DNA of 64,000 nucleotides from Leifsonia sp. PS1209 (GTDB lineage Bacteria; Actinomycetota; Actinomycetes; Actinomycetales; Microbacteriaceae), in assembly GCF_012317045.1 (NCBI RefSeq), contig NZ_CP051154.1, forward strand, positions 3,720,001-3,784,000. Direction: 5' to 3'. Shown here piece after piece: positions 16,318 to 28,095 of this stretch (its first letter is position 1; every line of letters begins with the position of its first letter). The notes beneath the pieces are model-generated. The model ran no database searches and had not been told where the DNA came from. It worked only from the letters and a program-made list of their open reading frames with translations. A program made the position numbers and the translations under genes.

Positions 16318-18813
16318 TCACACCGTGAACTCCACCGCCTCCGACAGCTCCGCTACCGACGAACCGACGCGCACCGCGTACGTGCCGCCCTCGGTCAGCC
16401 AGGCGTGGTCGTCGACCGACCAGTGCTGCAGCGAGCGCGGTTCGATGGCGACGGTCGCGACCGCCGACTCTCCCGCCTCCGCGCGCACCACCGCGTAGCC
16501 CGCGAGCCAGAGCACCGGTCGCTCGATGTCGGAGTCCGACACCCGGCTCAGGTACACCTGCACCACCTGCTTGCCTGCACGGTCGCCGACGTTGGTCACG
16601 GGAACGCTGACTTCGAGGCCGACACCGCCGGCACCGCCGCCCTCGACGCTCGGCTCCCCGAACTCCCAGCTCGTGTAGCCGAGGCCGTGACCGAACGGGA
16701 TGGCCGGGGCCGGTCCGCCCGCCGCCTGCCTGCGCATCCACTCGCGGTAGCCGACGTTGAGCTTCTCGTCGTAGTAGAGCTGGCCGTCGACGGGCTCGAC
16801 CTGCCAGACCGGCACGTCGTCCTCCGTCGCCGCCCAGGTGGTCGGGATGCGGCCGCCCGGTTCGACGGCGCCGGTCAGCACGTCGGCGAGCGCGTGGCCC
16901 ATCTCCTGGCCGGGGAACCAGGTGAGGAGCACGGCGGGAGCGTCGTCGAGCCAGGGGAGGATCACCGGGCCGCCCGAGTTGACGACGACGACGGTGCGCG
17001 GGTTCGCGGCGACGACGCGGCGCACGAGCTCGTCCTGTCCGTCCGGGAGGCGCAGGCCGTCGCGGTCGAAGCCCTCCGATTCGAGCTGCTCCGTCGTGCC
17101 GACGACCACGACGGCCACGTCGGAGGCCGCGGCGAGCGACACGGCGCGCTCCAGCTCGTCGTCCGCGCTGCCGAAGGGCTCCTCGTACCCGAGCGTGAAC
17201 ATCACGGCCGCGAGTCCGAGCTGCTGCTGGGGACGGTGTTCGAGCCGCAGTGCGACCGTCTGCCCGGCCGCGAGCGTGATCGGGAACGACTGCTTGGGCG
17301 GGTTGAGGAACGCCATGAACGGGTCGGTGCCGTCGGGGAAGAACAGGCCGTCGCTCTTCAGCTCACCGTCGACCTCGAAGCGGAACAGCCCGAGACCGGC
17401 GAAGCCGACCGCGTACTCGCCGTCCTCCGGCGCGGTGAACGTGGTGGTCGCCTCGACCACCGCCGTGTCGGCGAGCACGGGGTCTCCGAGCCAGGTGAGG
17501 CGGCCGCTTCCGCGGTGCTCGTCCAGCACCACGCCGCCGTCCGCGCCGAGGAAGCGCACGTGCACCCCGGATTCGCCGGTCGCCGGATCGGTGGCGACCG
17601 TCGCATCCACGGGGAGCAGCGACTCGGAGGCCCGCACCCCTGGCGCGAACGACACGCGCTCTGCGCCGAACGCCTCCTCCAGACCGTCGAGCGGGGTAAC
17701 GACGTGATCGGGGAACACCGTCGCCGATCCACCGCCCTGGCTGCGGGCGATGCGGGCGTGCTGACCGATCACCGCGACGGTGCCGGGGTCCGTGCCGAGC
17801 GGCAGGACGGGGGATGCGCCCGCCGCGTCGTTCTTCACCAGCACCATGCCGTCCGCCGCGGCCTCACGGAGCAGCGCGTCGATGCGCTCGGCCGGCCACG
17901 GCTCGGCCAGCGGGGTCGCCGCTTCAACACCGTCGAGCGCGCCGAGACGCCCTGCCAGCCTCAGGATGCGCAGCACCTTCTCGTCGATGTCGGTCTCCGA
18001 CACCTGACCGGCGCGCACGGCCTCGACCAGCGCATCGCCCCAGACGCCGTCCGGACCCGGCATCGCGACGTCCTGTGCCGAGACACCGGCCGCGACCGTG
18101 TCGCGCACGCCCATCCAGTCGGAGACGACCACGCCGTCGAAGCCCCACTCGTCTTTGAGCGGGGAGCGCAGCAACTCGTTCTCGGTCATCGTGACGCCGT
18201 TGACCGAGTTGTACGACGACATCACCAGCCAGGCTCCGCCCTCGGTGACCATGCGCTCGAACGGCGCGAGGTAGACCTCGCGCAGGGTGCGCTCATCCAC
18301 GTTGACGTTGACCGTCATGCGGTCGGTCTCGCTGTCGTTGGCGACGAAGTGCTTCGGGGTCGCGCCGACGCCGCAGGACTGCACGCCCCTGACGAACGCC
18401 GTGCCGACGACGCCGGACAGCCACGGGTCCTCGCTGTACGCCTCGAAGTGGCGGCCGCCGCGCGGCGAGCGCTGGATGTTGACGGTCGGGCCGAGTGCGA
18501 CGCCGACCCCCTTGCGACGCGCCTCCGCAGCGATCAGCTGGCCGAGTGCGTACACCCGGTCGACGTCCCAGGATGCGGCGAGCGCGGTCGGCGACGGAAG
18601 GTTGGCCGAGCTGTCCCTCTCGTCCCAGAGCTGACCGCGCACACCGGCGGGCCCGTCGGAGACGACGATCGTGTCGAGCCCGATCTGCGGTTCGCTGTGC
18701 AGCGTCCAGAACGAGGCGCCGGTGAGCAGGCGCACCTTCTGTTCGAGGGTGAGGGAGGAGACGAGGCCGGCGACGACGGAGTCGGTGTCGATGTCGGTGC
18801 TGAGGTCGGTCAT
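16318..18813 (-). CDS. Glycoside hydrolase family 3 beta-glycosidase with PA14 domain
   Basis: The 831-residue enzyme has a GH3 N-terminal TIM barrel (about 20-290), with conserved KHF (154-156) and catalytic nucleophile Asp232 in VVVSDWMG. A GH3 C-terminal domain is interrupted by a PA14-like insertion (about 400-540), and a fibronectin-III-like domain is at the end. No signal peptide is seen, so it acts inside the cell on imported glycosides, probably beta-glucosides. Start ATG 18813 gives the normal GH3 N-terminus. It is downstream of the transporter at 18849 and probably under the LacI regulator. Confidence 0.92.
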   Translation of the reverse strand: MTDLSTDIDTDSVVAGLVSSLTLEQKVRLLTGASFWTLHSEPQIGLDTIVVSDGPAGVRGQLWDERDSSANLPSPTALAASWDVDRVYALGQLIAAEARRKGVGVALGPTVNIQRSPRGGRHFEAYSEDPWLSGVVGTAFVRGVQSCGVGATPKHFVANDSETDRMTVNVNVDERTLREVYLAPFERMVTEGGAWLVMSSYNSVNGVTMTENELLRSPLKDEWGFDGVVVSDWMGVRDTVAAGVSAQDVAMPGPDGVWGDALVEAVRAGQVSETDIDEKVLRILRLAGRLGALDGVEAATPLAEPWPAERIDALLREAAADGMVLVKNDAAGASPVLPLGTDPGTVAVIGQHARIARSQGGGSATVFPDHVVTPLDGLEEAFGAERVSFAPGVRASESLLPVDATVATDPATGESGVHVRFLGADGGVVLDEHRGSGRLTWLGDPVLADTAVVEATTTFTAPEDGEYAVGFAGLGLFRFEVDGELKSDGLFFPDGTDPFMAFLNPPKQSFPITLAAGQTVALRLEHRPQQQLGLAAVMFTLGYEEPFGSADDELERAVSLAAASDVAVVVVGTTEQLESEGFDRDGLRLPDGQDELVRRVVAANPRTVVVVNSGGPVILPWLDDAPAVLLTWFPGQEMGHALADVLTGAVEPGGRIPTTWAATEDDVPVWQVEPVDGQLYYDEKLNVGYREWMRRQAAGGPAPAIPFGHGLGYTSWEFGEPSVEGGGAGGVGLEVSVPVTNVGDRAGKQVVQVYLSRVSDSDIERPVLWLAGYAVVRAEAGESAVATVAIEPRSLQHWSVDDHAWLTEGGTYAVRVGSSVAELSEAVEFTV

Positions 18814-18848
18814 GGTTGGTGCGTCTTTCGGTTCGATGGATGCGCTGG

Positions 18849-20246
18849 TCAGCGCACTGACTTGATCGGGAGGACCGCGAAGGCTCCGACGAGGGCGAGC
18901 ACGATGCCGACGGGGAACAGCGGCGTGTACGAGCTGAAAGCGAAGACGAGCAGCCCGGCGAGTCCGGGGGCGAGCGTCTGCGGCAGGGTGGCAGCGATGT
19001 TGAGCACGCCGAGGTCTTTGGCGAAGTCGTCCTTCGACGGGAGGACCTCGCTCATCAGGGCGGTGTCGACGGCCTGGTATGCGCCGAAGCCGAGCCCGGA
19101 GACGAAGGCGAACAGCATCATCCCGGTGACGGTCGGCAGGATCAGCGGGAACACCAGCGAGATGGCCATGACGGAGCCCGCGATGATGACGACGATCTTC
19201 CTGCGGCCGATCTTGTCGGAGATCGGGCCGCCGATGAGGGTGGTGATGATGATGCCGACGAGGCTGATCAGGCTGAGCACCGGCACCATGCCGACGGCGT
19301 TGTCGCCGAGACCGATGTACTTCTGCAGGATGAACAGCTGGAAGCCGGTGACCATGAAGTAGCCGGCGTAAAGCAGCAGGCGGCCGGTGAAGCCCCAGAA
19401 GAAGTCCGGGTGCTTGCGCGGGCTGACCCAGAACGTCTGCAGGAAGGCGACGAAGCTGAACGGCGGCTTCGGCTCCCCCTTGTTGGAGCTGTCCGGGTTG
19501 AAGAGCACGAAGAGCACGATGACGATGAGTGCGATTCCGGCGAAGGTGAGGTAGCCGGCCGGGATCGACTTCGCGAACTGGGCCCCGGCGATGGAGCCGC
19601 CGAGCGAGCCGAGCATGAGGCCGAGCCCGGACAGCGACGAGAACGTTCCGCGCGCCCCGCTCGGGACACGGTCGGGCAGGATCGCGCTCAGCGGGCCCTG
19701 GGCGAAGTTGAAGGTGATCTGCACCATCACCCAGCCGACGGTGAGCTGCACGATGCCGTTGGCCGCGCCCATGAAGAGGAGGGACAGGCCGCCGAGCAGC
19801 ACGCCGAGCACCATCCACGGGGCGCGGCGGCCGAACCTGCTGCGTGTGCGGTCGGAGACGAGGCCCGCGACCGGTTGCGCGATCATCGCGGCGAACGCGC
19901 CGATGGTCGCCACGAGCCCGAAGATGGGCCCGCTGTTCTGCTCGCCGACGATGCCCTGCACCTGCAGGGGGAGCAGCACGCCGGGCACGGCGCCCCAGAT
20001 GGCGAAGATGGCGATGTTGCCCACCATCATCGAGAGCATCAGCTTGAGCAGCCTGCCCCGGATGCGCACCTTCTCCGGGCGCTGCGCGCTGACGGCGGAG
20101 GTCGGGGCCGCGCTGAACGGGCTGCCGGCAGTGGTGATCGTCGACGCAAGCGCCGAGCTTTCTGGCACTCCGGAGAGGTTGGAGGGGATGGTGGGCTGAA
20201 CCGGACGCTGGGGGGTGGTGCCGGTTTCTTCCGACGGCGTTGTCAC
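18849..20246 (-). CDS. Glycoside-type MFS/GPH transporter
   Basis: The 465-residue, 12-helix permease has a 60-residue Thr/Pro-rich cytosolic N-terminal extension. The core resembles glycoside-pentoside-hexuronide and MFS sugar carriers (VSDRTRSRFGRRAPWMVLG after helix 2, SDKIGRRK after helix 8). GTG 20246 has AAAGGA eight bases upstream, which favours it over the frame's earlier start at 20297, a point that falls inside the promoter. It is co-transcribed with the GH3 gene 35 bases downstream and likely imports the glycoside that GH3 cleaves. Confidence 0.87.
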   Translation of the reverse strand: MTTPSEETGTTPQRPVQPTIPSNLSGVPESSALASTITTAGSPFSAAPTSAVSAQRPEKVRIRGRLLKLMLSMMVGNIAIFAIWGAVPGVLLPLQVQGIVGEQNSGPIFGLVATIGAFAAMIAQPVAGLVSDRTRSRFGRRAPWMVLGVLLGGLSLLFMGAANGIVQLTVGWVMVQITFNFAQGPLSAILPDRVPSGARGTFSSLSGLGLMLGSLGGSIAGAQFAKSIPAGYLTFAGIALIVIVLFVLFNPDSSNKGEPKPPFSFVAFLQTFWVSPRKHPDFFWGFTGRLLLYAGYFMVTGFQLFILQKYIGLGDNAVGMVPVLSLISLVGIIITTLIGGPISDKIGRRKIVVIIAGSVMAISLVFPLILPTVTGMMLFAFVSGLGFGAYQAVDTALMSEVLPSKDDFAKDLGVLNIAATLPQTLAPGLAGLLVFAFSSYTPLFPVGIVLALVGAFAVLPIKSVR

Positions 20247-20281
20247 AGGGGTTGTCCTTTCGAGCAGGCGACGTTGCGTGC

Positions 20282-20356
20282 TAACACGCGTAACCATAGG
20301 ACACCGTCGGGCTTAATACAAGTCATTGGTCGGTTTTCCGCTTACTCGCGTAACCA
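20282..20356. promoter_or_regulatory. LacI operator pair and divergent promoters
   Basis: The 15-mers TAACACGCGTAACCA (20282-20296) and TTACTCGCGTAACCA (20342-20356) match at 13 of 15 positions and are exactly 60 bp apart. Site 1 overlaps the -10 (TATGGT, 20298-20293) of a minus-strand promoter whose -35, TTGTAT (20321-20316), sits 17 bp away and drives the transporter. Site 2 lies at the -35 position of the lacI-type gene, whose -10 is TAGACT (20374-20379). The layout fits repression of both directions by the encoded LacI protein. Confidence 0.75.
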
Positions 20357-20388
20357 CCGGGGTCGCTCCGGCCTAGACTGAGACCAGG

Positions 20389-21434
20389 ATGTTCACCCCT
20401 CACGTCGTCAAAGCCCCGACGAGCGCAGACGTCGCCCTCGCGGCAGGCGTCTCGCGCGCGACGGTCTCCTTTGTGCTCAACGACAAGCCCAACTCCCGGG
20501 TCTCCGACGACACCAGGCACCGCGTACTCGAGGCCGCCCGGCTGCTCGGATACACGCCCAACACGGCGGCGCGGTCACTCGCCAGCGGCGAGGCGGTCTC
20601 CGGGCTGCTGTTCACCGCCTCCGGGCGCGACAGCGGAGCCACGCTGGAACGCGCGTTCGCCGCACTCCTCGCTCGCACCGTCGACGACGGAGTGGATGCG
20701 CTCAGCCACGTCGAGACCGACCTCACCGGTGCGGAGGCCGCCCAGCTCTGGGCGCGGCTGCGCCCGGAGGCCGTGCTCGCCGAGGCGGCCCGCTGCGACG
20801 CGGAGGCGACGGAGCTGCTGCGTCTCGCCGGGGTCCGCGCGCTGATCGTGCACGGCCAGGAGCCGGTCGGCTACGCCCCCACCCTCGTCGTGCCGCAGGA
20901 GCCGTTCGGCGACGCAGCCGTCACCGAGCTCACGCGGCTCGGGCACGACCGGATCGTGTTCATCGCCCCGACAGACCCTACGGCCGCCGCGACCGCCGCC
21001 GCCCGTCTTGCCGGGGCGCGCGCCGCGGCAGCACGCGCCGGCGCCACCCTCACCGTCTCCCACGCCGGCACGTCGGCGGCCTCCCTCCGAGACTGGGCGC
21101 GCGGCTGGCGCTTCGACGCGGACCGCCCCACCGCCGTCGCCGCATACGACGACCGCCTCGCGATGGCGACCGTGCGCGCGCTGGCCGACGCGGGCATCCC
21201 CGTGCCGCACGACGTGTCCGTGATCGGCGCAGACGACCACGCGGGCTCCGCCGAGTTCATCCCGCGCCTCAGCACGGTCGCCTTCGACGCGGACGCCCTC
21301 GCGGCGACCCTGCACGACGCGTACACGAGAATGCGCGCGGGCGAGCGCGTCGAACGCGTCGACGCGCCGCCCGTGCGCGTCATCGCGCGCGAGTCCACCG
21401 CCGCCCCCAGAAGTGGCGGGGCGGGCAGGGAGCG

Positions 21435-21438
<4 letters not shown>
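20389..21438 (+). CDS. LacI family transcriptional regulator
   Basis: The 349-residue repressor has an N-terminal LacI helix-turn-helix (about 8-60; [20 protein letters not shown], then the hinge-helix [15 protein letters not shown]) and a periplasmic-binding-protein-like effector domain (65-335). It is divergent from the transporter-GH3 operon and has operator copies on both promoters, so a sugar or glycoside is the likely inducer. Its TAG (21436-21438) lies inside the tetramer CTAG that also supplies the stop of the convergent kbl gene. Confidence 0.92.
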
Positions 21439-22618
<1,180 letters not shown>

Positions 22619-22619
<1 letters not shown>

Positions 22620-23662
22620 CAGAGCTCCGTCCAATCCAGGATCACTTTGCCTCCGCCTGCCGACGCCGCGGCGGCGAAACCCTTCTCCCAGTCCCGCGCG
22701 GCGAACCGGTCGGAGACGATGGAGGCGATGGCGTCGCGCAGCGTCGCCGACGTCTGCAGCATCGCGCCCATCGCGTTCCAGGTCTCGAACATCTCACGGC
22801 CGTAGATGCCCTTGAGGGTGAGCATGTGGGTGACCACGTTGCCCCAGTCGATCGCGATCGGCGCGGAGGGAAGCCCGAGCATGGCGATGCGGCCGCCGTG
22901 GTTCATGTTCTCGATCATCTGCGGCAGCGCGCTGGGCGCCCCGCTCATCTCGAAGCCGACGTCGAAGCCTTCGCGCATCCCGAGCGCCTGTTGCGCCGAG
23001 CGGATGGGGGCCTGCGAGACGTCGACCGTGTAGTCGGCGCCCATGCCCTCCGCGAGAGCGAGCCGGGATGCGCTGATGTCCGTGCCGACGATGAACCGCG
23101 CTCCGACGTGCCTCGCGACGGCGATGGCCATGAGGCCGATGGGGCCGCATCCGGTGACCAGCACGTCCTCGCCGACCACGGGAAACGCGAGGGCCGTGTG
23201 CACCGCGTTGCCGAGCGGGTCGAACAGTGCGCCGACCTCCGGCTCGATGGTGCTGTGGTGCACCCAGACGTTGGTGGCGGGGAGGGTGAGGTATTCGGCG
23301 AACGCACCGTTGCGCTGCACGCCGAGGCCCTGGGTGCGGATGCACATCTGCCGGCGGCCGGCCCGGCAGTTGCGGCAGGTTCCGCAGACGATGTGCCCTT
23401 CGCCGGACACCTGATCGCCCACGGCGACGTCGTGCACCAGCGGCCCGACCTCGACCACCTCGCCGAAGAACTCGTGCCCGGGGATCAGCGGGGCGGCGAC
23501 GGCGGAGGCCGCCCAGTCGTCCCAGCGCTGGATGTGCAGATCGGTTCCGCAGATGCCCGTCCGCAGCACGCGGATCTTGACGTCCTCCTGCCCGATCACG
23601 GGCTCCGGTACGTCGACCAGTTCGAGACCGGGTCCGGCCTCGCTCTTGAAGAGAGCCTTCAT
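22619..23662 (-). CDS. tdh: L-threonine 3-dehydrogenase
   Basis: The 347-residue zinc-dependent medium-chain dehydrogenase oxidises L-threonine to 2-amino-3-ketobutyrate with NAD+. Catalytic zinc ligands Cys38, His63 and Glu64 (ICGTDLH, PGHEFFG), structural zinc ligands Cys93, Cys96, Cys99 and Cys107, and the Rossmann GCGPIGLMA are visible. ATG 23662 has GGAAGG five bases upstream; GTG 23668 would place the ribosome site on top of the start. With kbl it forms the threonine-to-glycine pathway. Confidence 0.95.
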
Positions 23663-23773
23663 CGCCACCTTCCTTGTGGACGGCCCCTCGTGGGGGTGCT
23701 GAAGCTGTTCGGGATGCGCCGCCCTCGTGAGGCGGGACGTATCGCCGCTGACAGCCTAGACGGGCGAGAGGCT

Positions 23774-24190
23774 TCAGTCTCTGTCGAGCGGGCGCCAGAC
23801 GACCACCTGGGTGCTGCGCCTGGTGCGGGTGCCCGCGCGCAGCGAGACGACCTCGCCCGCGGGGCCGGCGGCGAACACGCGGTGGCCCGGGCGGTTCAGG
23901 AGCTCGTCGGCCAGCGCCGTCTCCAGTTCGCGGACCCTGGTGGTCAGCGCTCCCACCTGATCCTCCAGGTCCAGGATGCGCCTGATCCCTTCCAGGCTCA
24001 CGCCCTCCGCGCCGAGCCGCGCGATCTCCTGCAGCTTCGCCACATCCCGCATCGAGTACCTGCGGGACTTGCCCGCCGTCCTGCTCGGGCTGACGAGACC
24101 GAGCCTGTCGTACTGGCGGAGGGTCTGTGGGTGCATCCCCGCCAGTTCGGCCGCGATCGAGATCACGAAGACCTGGCTGTTCTCATCCAT
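23774..24190 (-). CDS. hspR: Heat-shock repressor HspR (MerR-like)
   Basis: The 138-residue HspR binds HAIR operators and represses the dnaK operon, with DnaK as co-repressor in Streptomyces. The MerR winged helix (residues 8-75) contains the characteristic HPQTLRQYDRLGLVSPSRT and the basic recognition stretch GKSRRYS. A short coiled coil (about 80-97) follows. The C-terminus is longer than usual and ends with an Arg-rich hydrophobic tail. It is the last gene of the operon, two bases after dnaJ. Two HAIR sites upstream of dnaK fit negative feedback. Confidence 0.93.
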   Translation of the reverse strand: MDENSQVFVISIAAELAGMHPQTLRQYDRLGLVSPSRTAGKSRRYSMRDVAKLQEIARLGAEGVSLEGIRRILDLEDQVGALTTRVRELETALADELLNRPGHRVFAAGPAGEVVSLRAGTRTRRSTQVVVWRPLDRD

Positions 24191-24192
24191 GA

Positions 24193-25182
24193 TCAGGTGC
24201 GGGCCTTGGCGAGCAGCTCTTCGCGCGGGTTCTCGTCCGGAAGCTTCGCGGCGAACTCCTTGAGCGCCTCCTGAGCCTCGGCGGACAGGTGCGACGGCAC
24301 GGCCACCTGGACGACGGCGAGCAGGTCGCCGGTGCCCTTCGAGGTCTGCACCCCGCGGCCCTTGACGCGCAGCACGCGACCGCTCGGCGTTCCGGGAGCG
24401 ACGCGCAGCTTGACGGGGTCGCCGCCCAGCGTCGGCACCTCGATGGTCGCGCCGAGGGCCGCCTCCGCGAACGTCACGGGAACCGTGACGCGCAGGTTGA
24501 GCCCGTCGCGCTCGAACACCGGGTGCTTGCGCACAGTGACGGTGAGGACGATGTCGCCCGGCTCTCCGCCATCCGGGCTGGGCTGGCCTTTGCCGCGCAG
24601 CTTGATCTTCTGCCCGTCGGCGACGCCGGCCGGGATCTTGACCTTGATCGGCTTGCCGTCCGACGCCTGCAGGGTGATGGTCTCGCCCTTGGTCGCCGTG
24701 ATGAAGTCGATGGTGGTGTGCGCGGTCACGTCGCGGCCGCGGGTCGGTCCGCCGTAGCCGCGGAATCCGCCGCTCGCCGAACCGAAGCCACCGCCGCTGT
24801 TGCCGAACAGCCCTCCGAACACGTCGTCGAAGTTGCCGCCCTGCTGGTAGCTGTATCCGCGGTTGCCACCGCCGCCGAACATCCCGCCGAACACGTCGTC
24901 GAAGCCGCCCTGGCCTGCCGAGCCCGGCGCGGTGAAGCGGGCACCGGAGCCCATCGCGCGAATCTGGTCGTACTCTTTGCGCTGCTCGGGATCACCGAGC
25001 ACGGAGTGCGCTTCGCTGATCTCCTTGAACTTGGCCTCTGCCGCCGGGTCGCCCGGGTTGGAGTCCGGGTGATACTTGCGCGCGAGCTTGCGGTAGACCT
25101 TTTTGAGCTCCGCGGGGGTGACGTCCTTGGAGACGCCAAGAACCTTGTAGAAGTCCTTGTCGAACCAGTCCTGGCTTGCCAC
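24193..25182 (-). CDS. dnaJ: DnaJ-type co-chaperone without zinc fingers
   Basis: The 329-residue protein has an N-terminal J domain (residues 10-75, HPD at 38-40), a Gly/Phe-rich region (about 85-150) and a C-terminal peptide-binding domain (about 155-320). The four CxxCxGxG zinc-finger repeats of classical DnaJ are absent, so it is a type II/CbpA-like protein in the operon position of DnaJ. GTG 25182 has AAAGGAGG just upstream; the frame extends further, but only through TG-rich repeat sequence. Partner: DnaK. Confidence 0.92.
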   Translation of the reverse strand: MASQDWFDKDFYKVLGVSKDVTPAELKKVYRKLARKYHPDSNPGDPAAEAKFKEISEAHSVLGDPEQRKEYDQIRAMGSGARFTAPGSAGQGGFDDVFGGMFGGGGNRGYSYQQGGNFDDVFGGLFGNSGGGFGSASGGFRGYGGPTRGRDVTAHTTIDFITATKGETITLQASDGKPIKVKIPAGVADGQKIKLRGKGQPSPDGGEPGDIVLTVTVRKHPVFERDGLNLRVTVPVTFAEAALGATIEVPTLGGDPVKLRVAPGTPSGRVLRVKGRGVQTSKGTGDLLAVVQVAVPSHLSAEAQEALKEFAAKLPDENPREELLAKART

Positions 25183-25210
25183 GGCGCCTCCTTTCTCAGC
25201 CTGTGTGTGC

Positions 25211-25258
25211 CTGTGTGTATGAAGTCTGTTGGTGTGAAGTCTGTGTGTATGAAGTCTG
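25211..25258. repeat. Short TG-rich direct repeats upstream of dnaJ
   Basis: The 18-mer CTGTGTGTATGAAGTCTG occurs at 25211-25228 and 25241-25258, with a partial copy (GGTGTGAAGTCTG) between them at 25231-25243. The period is 30 or 15 bases. It falls in the 152-base gap between grpE and dnaJ, upstream of the dnaJ ribosome binding site on the minus strand. Confidence 0.75.
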
Positions 25259-25282
25259 CATCTATCGCGAGCGCGCACCACG

Positions 25283-25312
25283 GAAGCGGCGGGATGAGTA
25301 TCCCGCCGCTTC
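25283..25312 (-). terminator. Hairpin between grpE and dnaJ
   Basis: GAAGCGGCGGGA (25283-25294) pairs perfectly with TCCCGCCGCTTC (25301-25312) around a 6-nt loop; CCACG/CGTGG can extend the stem after a one-base bulge. It lies 23 bases after the grpE stop. It is likely a partial terminator or mRNA stabiliser that sets the ratio of dnaK-grpE to dnaJ-hspR transcripts. Confidence 0.75.
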
Positions 25313-25334
25313 GCGTGGCGTGCGCATCCGGAGC

Positions 25335-26027
25335 CTAGGCCGGAACCGCGACGACGACCTTGGCCACCCGCACCGTGGTGGAGCCGAGCTTGTAGCCCGT
25401 CTCGACCACGTCCGCGACGGTGTCGACCGTCACGCCGGGGGTCGGCTGCTGGAAGATCGCCTCGTGGATCTGCGGGTCGAACGGGTCGCCCTTCTCGCCG
25501 TACGGCGTGAGGCCGAGTCGCTCAGCGGTGGTCCGGAGCTTGGCCGCGATGGTCGAGAACGCGCTGCCCTCTTCGAGGTCGCCGTGCTTCTCGGCACGGT
25601 CGAGGTCGTCGAGCACGGGAAGAAGGCTCTTCACCGTGTCGCCGACCGCGCGCTCGCGCTCGATCTCGCGGTTGGACTCTGTCCGCTTGCGGTAGTTCGC
25701 GTACTCCGCGGTGACCCGCTGGAGGTCGGCGAGCCGTTCGGCCGCGAGCTGGTCCGCCGTCGACTGGCCGCTCAGCACGTCCAGGTCTTCGTCGGAGAGG
25801 AAGGACCCGAGGCCCTCGCCGTCGGCCGGGCCGACATCGACGAGTTCCTCGTGGGCGAGGTCGGGGGCGTCGTTTCCGGCGTCCCCGCCCTCCTGGCCGT
25901 CCTGGCCGTCCTGGCCCGCCGGCTGCCGAACCTTGCCGGTCTCGGGGTCGATCCTCCGCTTGTCGCGGACTACCGGCTCCTCGCGCTCAGGGTCTTCGCC
26001 CTGCCCGTTGGGGTTCTGGTCCGACAT
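25335..26027 (-). CDS. grpE: Nucleotide exchange factor GrpE
   Basis: This 230-residue protein has a disordered acidic N-terminus (1-75; several Gln-Asp-Gly repeats), a long coiled-coil dimerisation helix (about 88-140, ending YANYRKRTESNREIERERA) and a C-terminal beta-domain with GEKGDPFDPQIHEAI. It releases ADP from DnaK. The start is two bases after the dnaK stop. A hairpin follows the stop. Confidence 0.95.
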   Translation of the reverse strand: MSDQNPNGQGEDPEREEPVVRDKRRIDPETGKVRQPAGQDGQDGQEGGDAGNDAPDLAHEELVDVGPADGEGLGSFLSDEDLDVLSGQSTADQLAAERLADLQRVTAEYANYRKRTESNREIERERAVGDTVKSLLPVLDDLDRAEKHGDLEEGSAFSTIAAKLRTTAERLGLTPYGEKGDPFDPQIHEAIFQQPTPGVTVDTVADVVETGYKLGSTTVRVAKVVVAVPA

Positions 26028-26029
26028 GC

Positions 26030-27892
<1,863 letters not shown>

Positions 27893-27948
27893 ATGTGCTG
27901 TTCTCCTTTTGTTGCTGGATGTTCGGTTGTAAAAGCTGGGGGTCAAGA

Positions 27949-28032
27949 GTTGAGTCCCGACGGCTCAAGTGTCGCATCCGCGGGGGAGACTGTCAAGCTG
28001 CGAGCTCTAAACTTGAGCACACTAGACTCAAC
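27949..28032 (-). promoter_or_regulatory. dnaK promoter with two HAIR (HspR) operators
   Basis: On the minus strand, TTGACA (27996-27991), a 17-base spacer and GACACT (27973-27968) form the promoter. A HAIR-like inverted repeat, GTTGAGT-N7-GCTCAAG, at 27949-27969 overlaps the -10 and start site. A second, CTTGAGC-N7-ACTCAAC, at 28012-28032 lies upstream of the -35. Each matches 12 of the 14 arm bases of the HAIR consensus CTTGAGT-N7-ACTCAAG known from Streptomyces. Confidence 0.9.
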
Positions 28033-28095
28033 TTTGGCGAGAGGGGTTTCATTCCCGGAATCGGCGGGAAGAACGGCGCATCCAGCCGTGAATGC

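Noticed and set aside
16405-19362. 985-codon plus-strand open frame opposite the GH3 gene
   Set aside because: It is antisense to a clear GH3 domain protein, its translation is Arg/Gly/His-rich low complexity, and it lacks a ribosome site; a shadow of high GC content.
25211-25258. Possible CRISPR-like repeats
   Set aside because: Only two full 18-mers separated by 12 bases that include a partial copy; no spacer structure, no cas genes.
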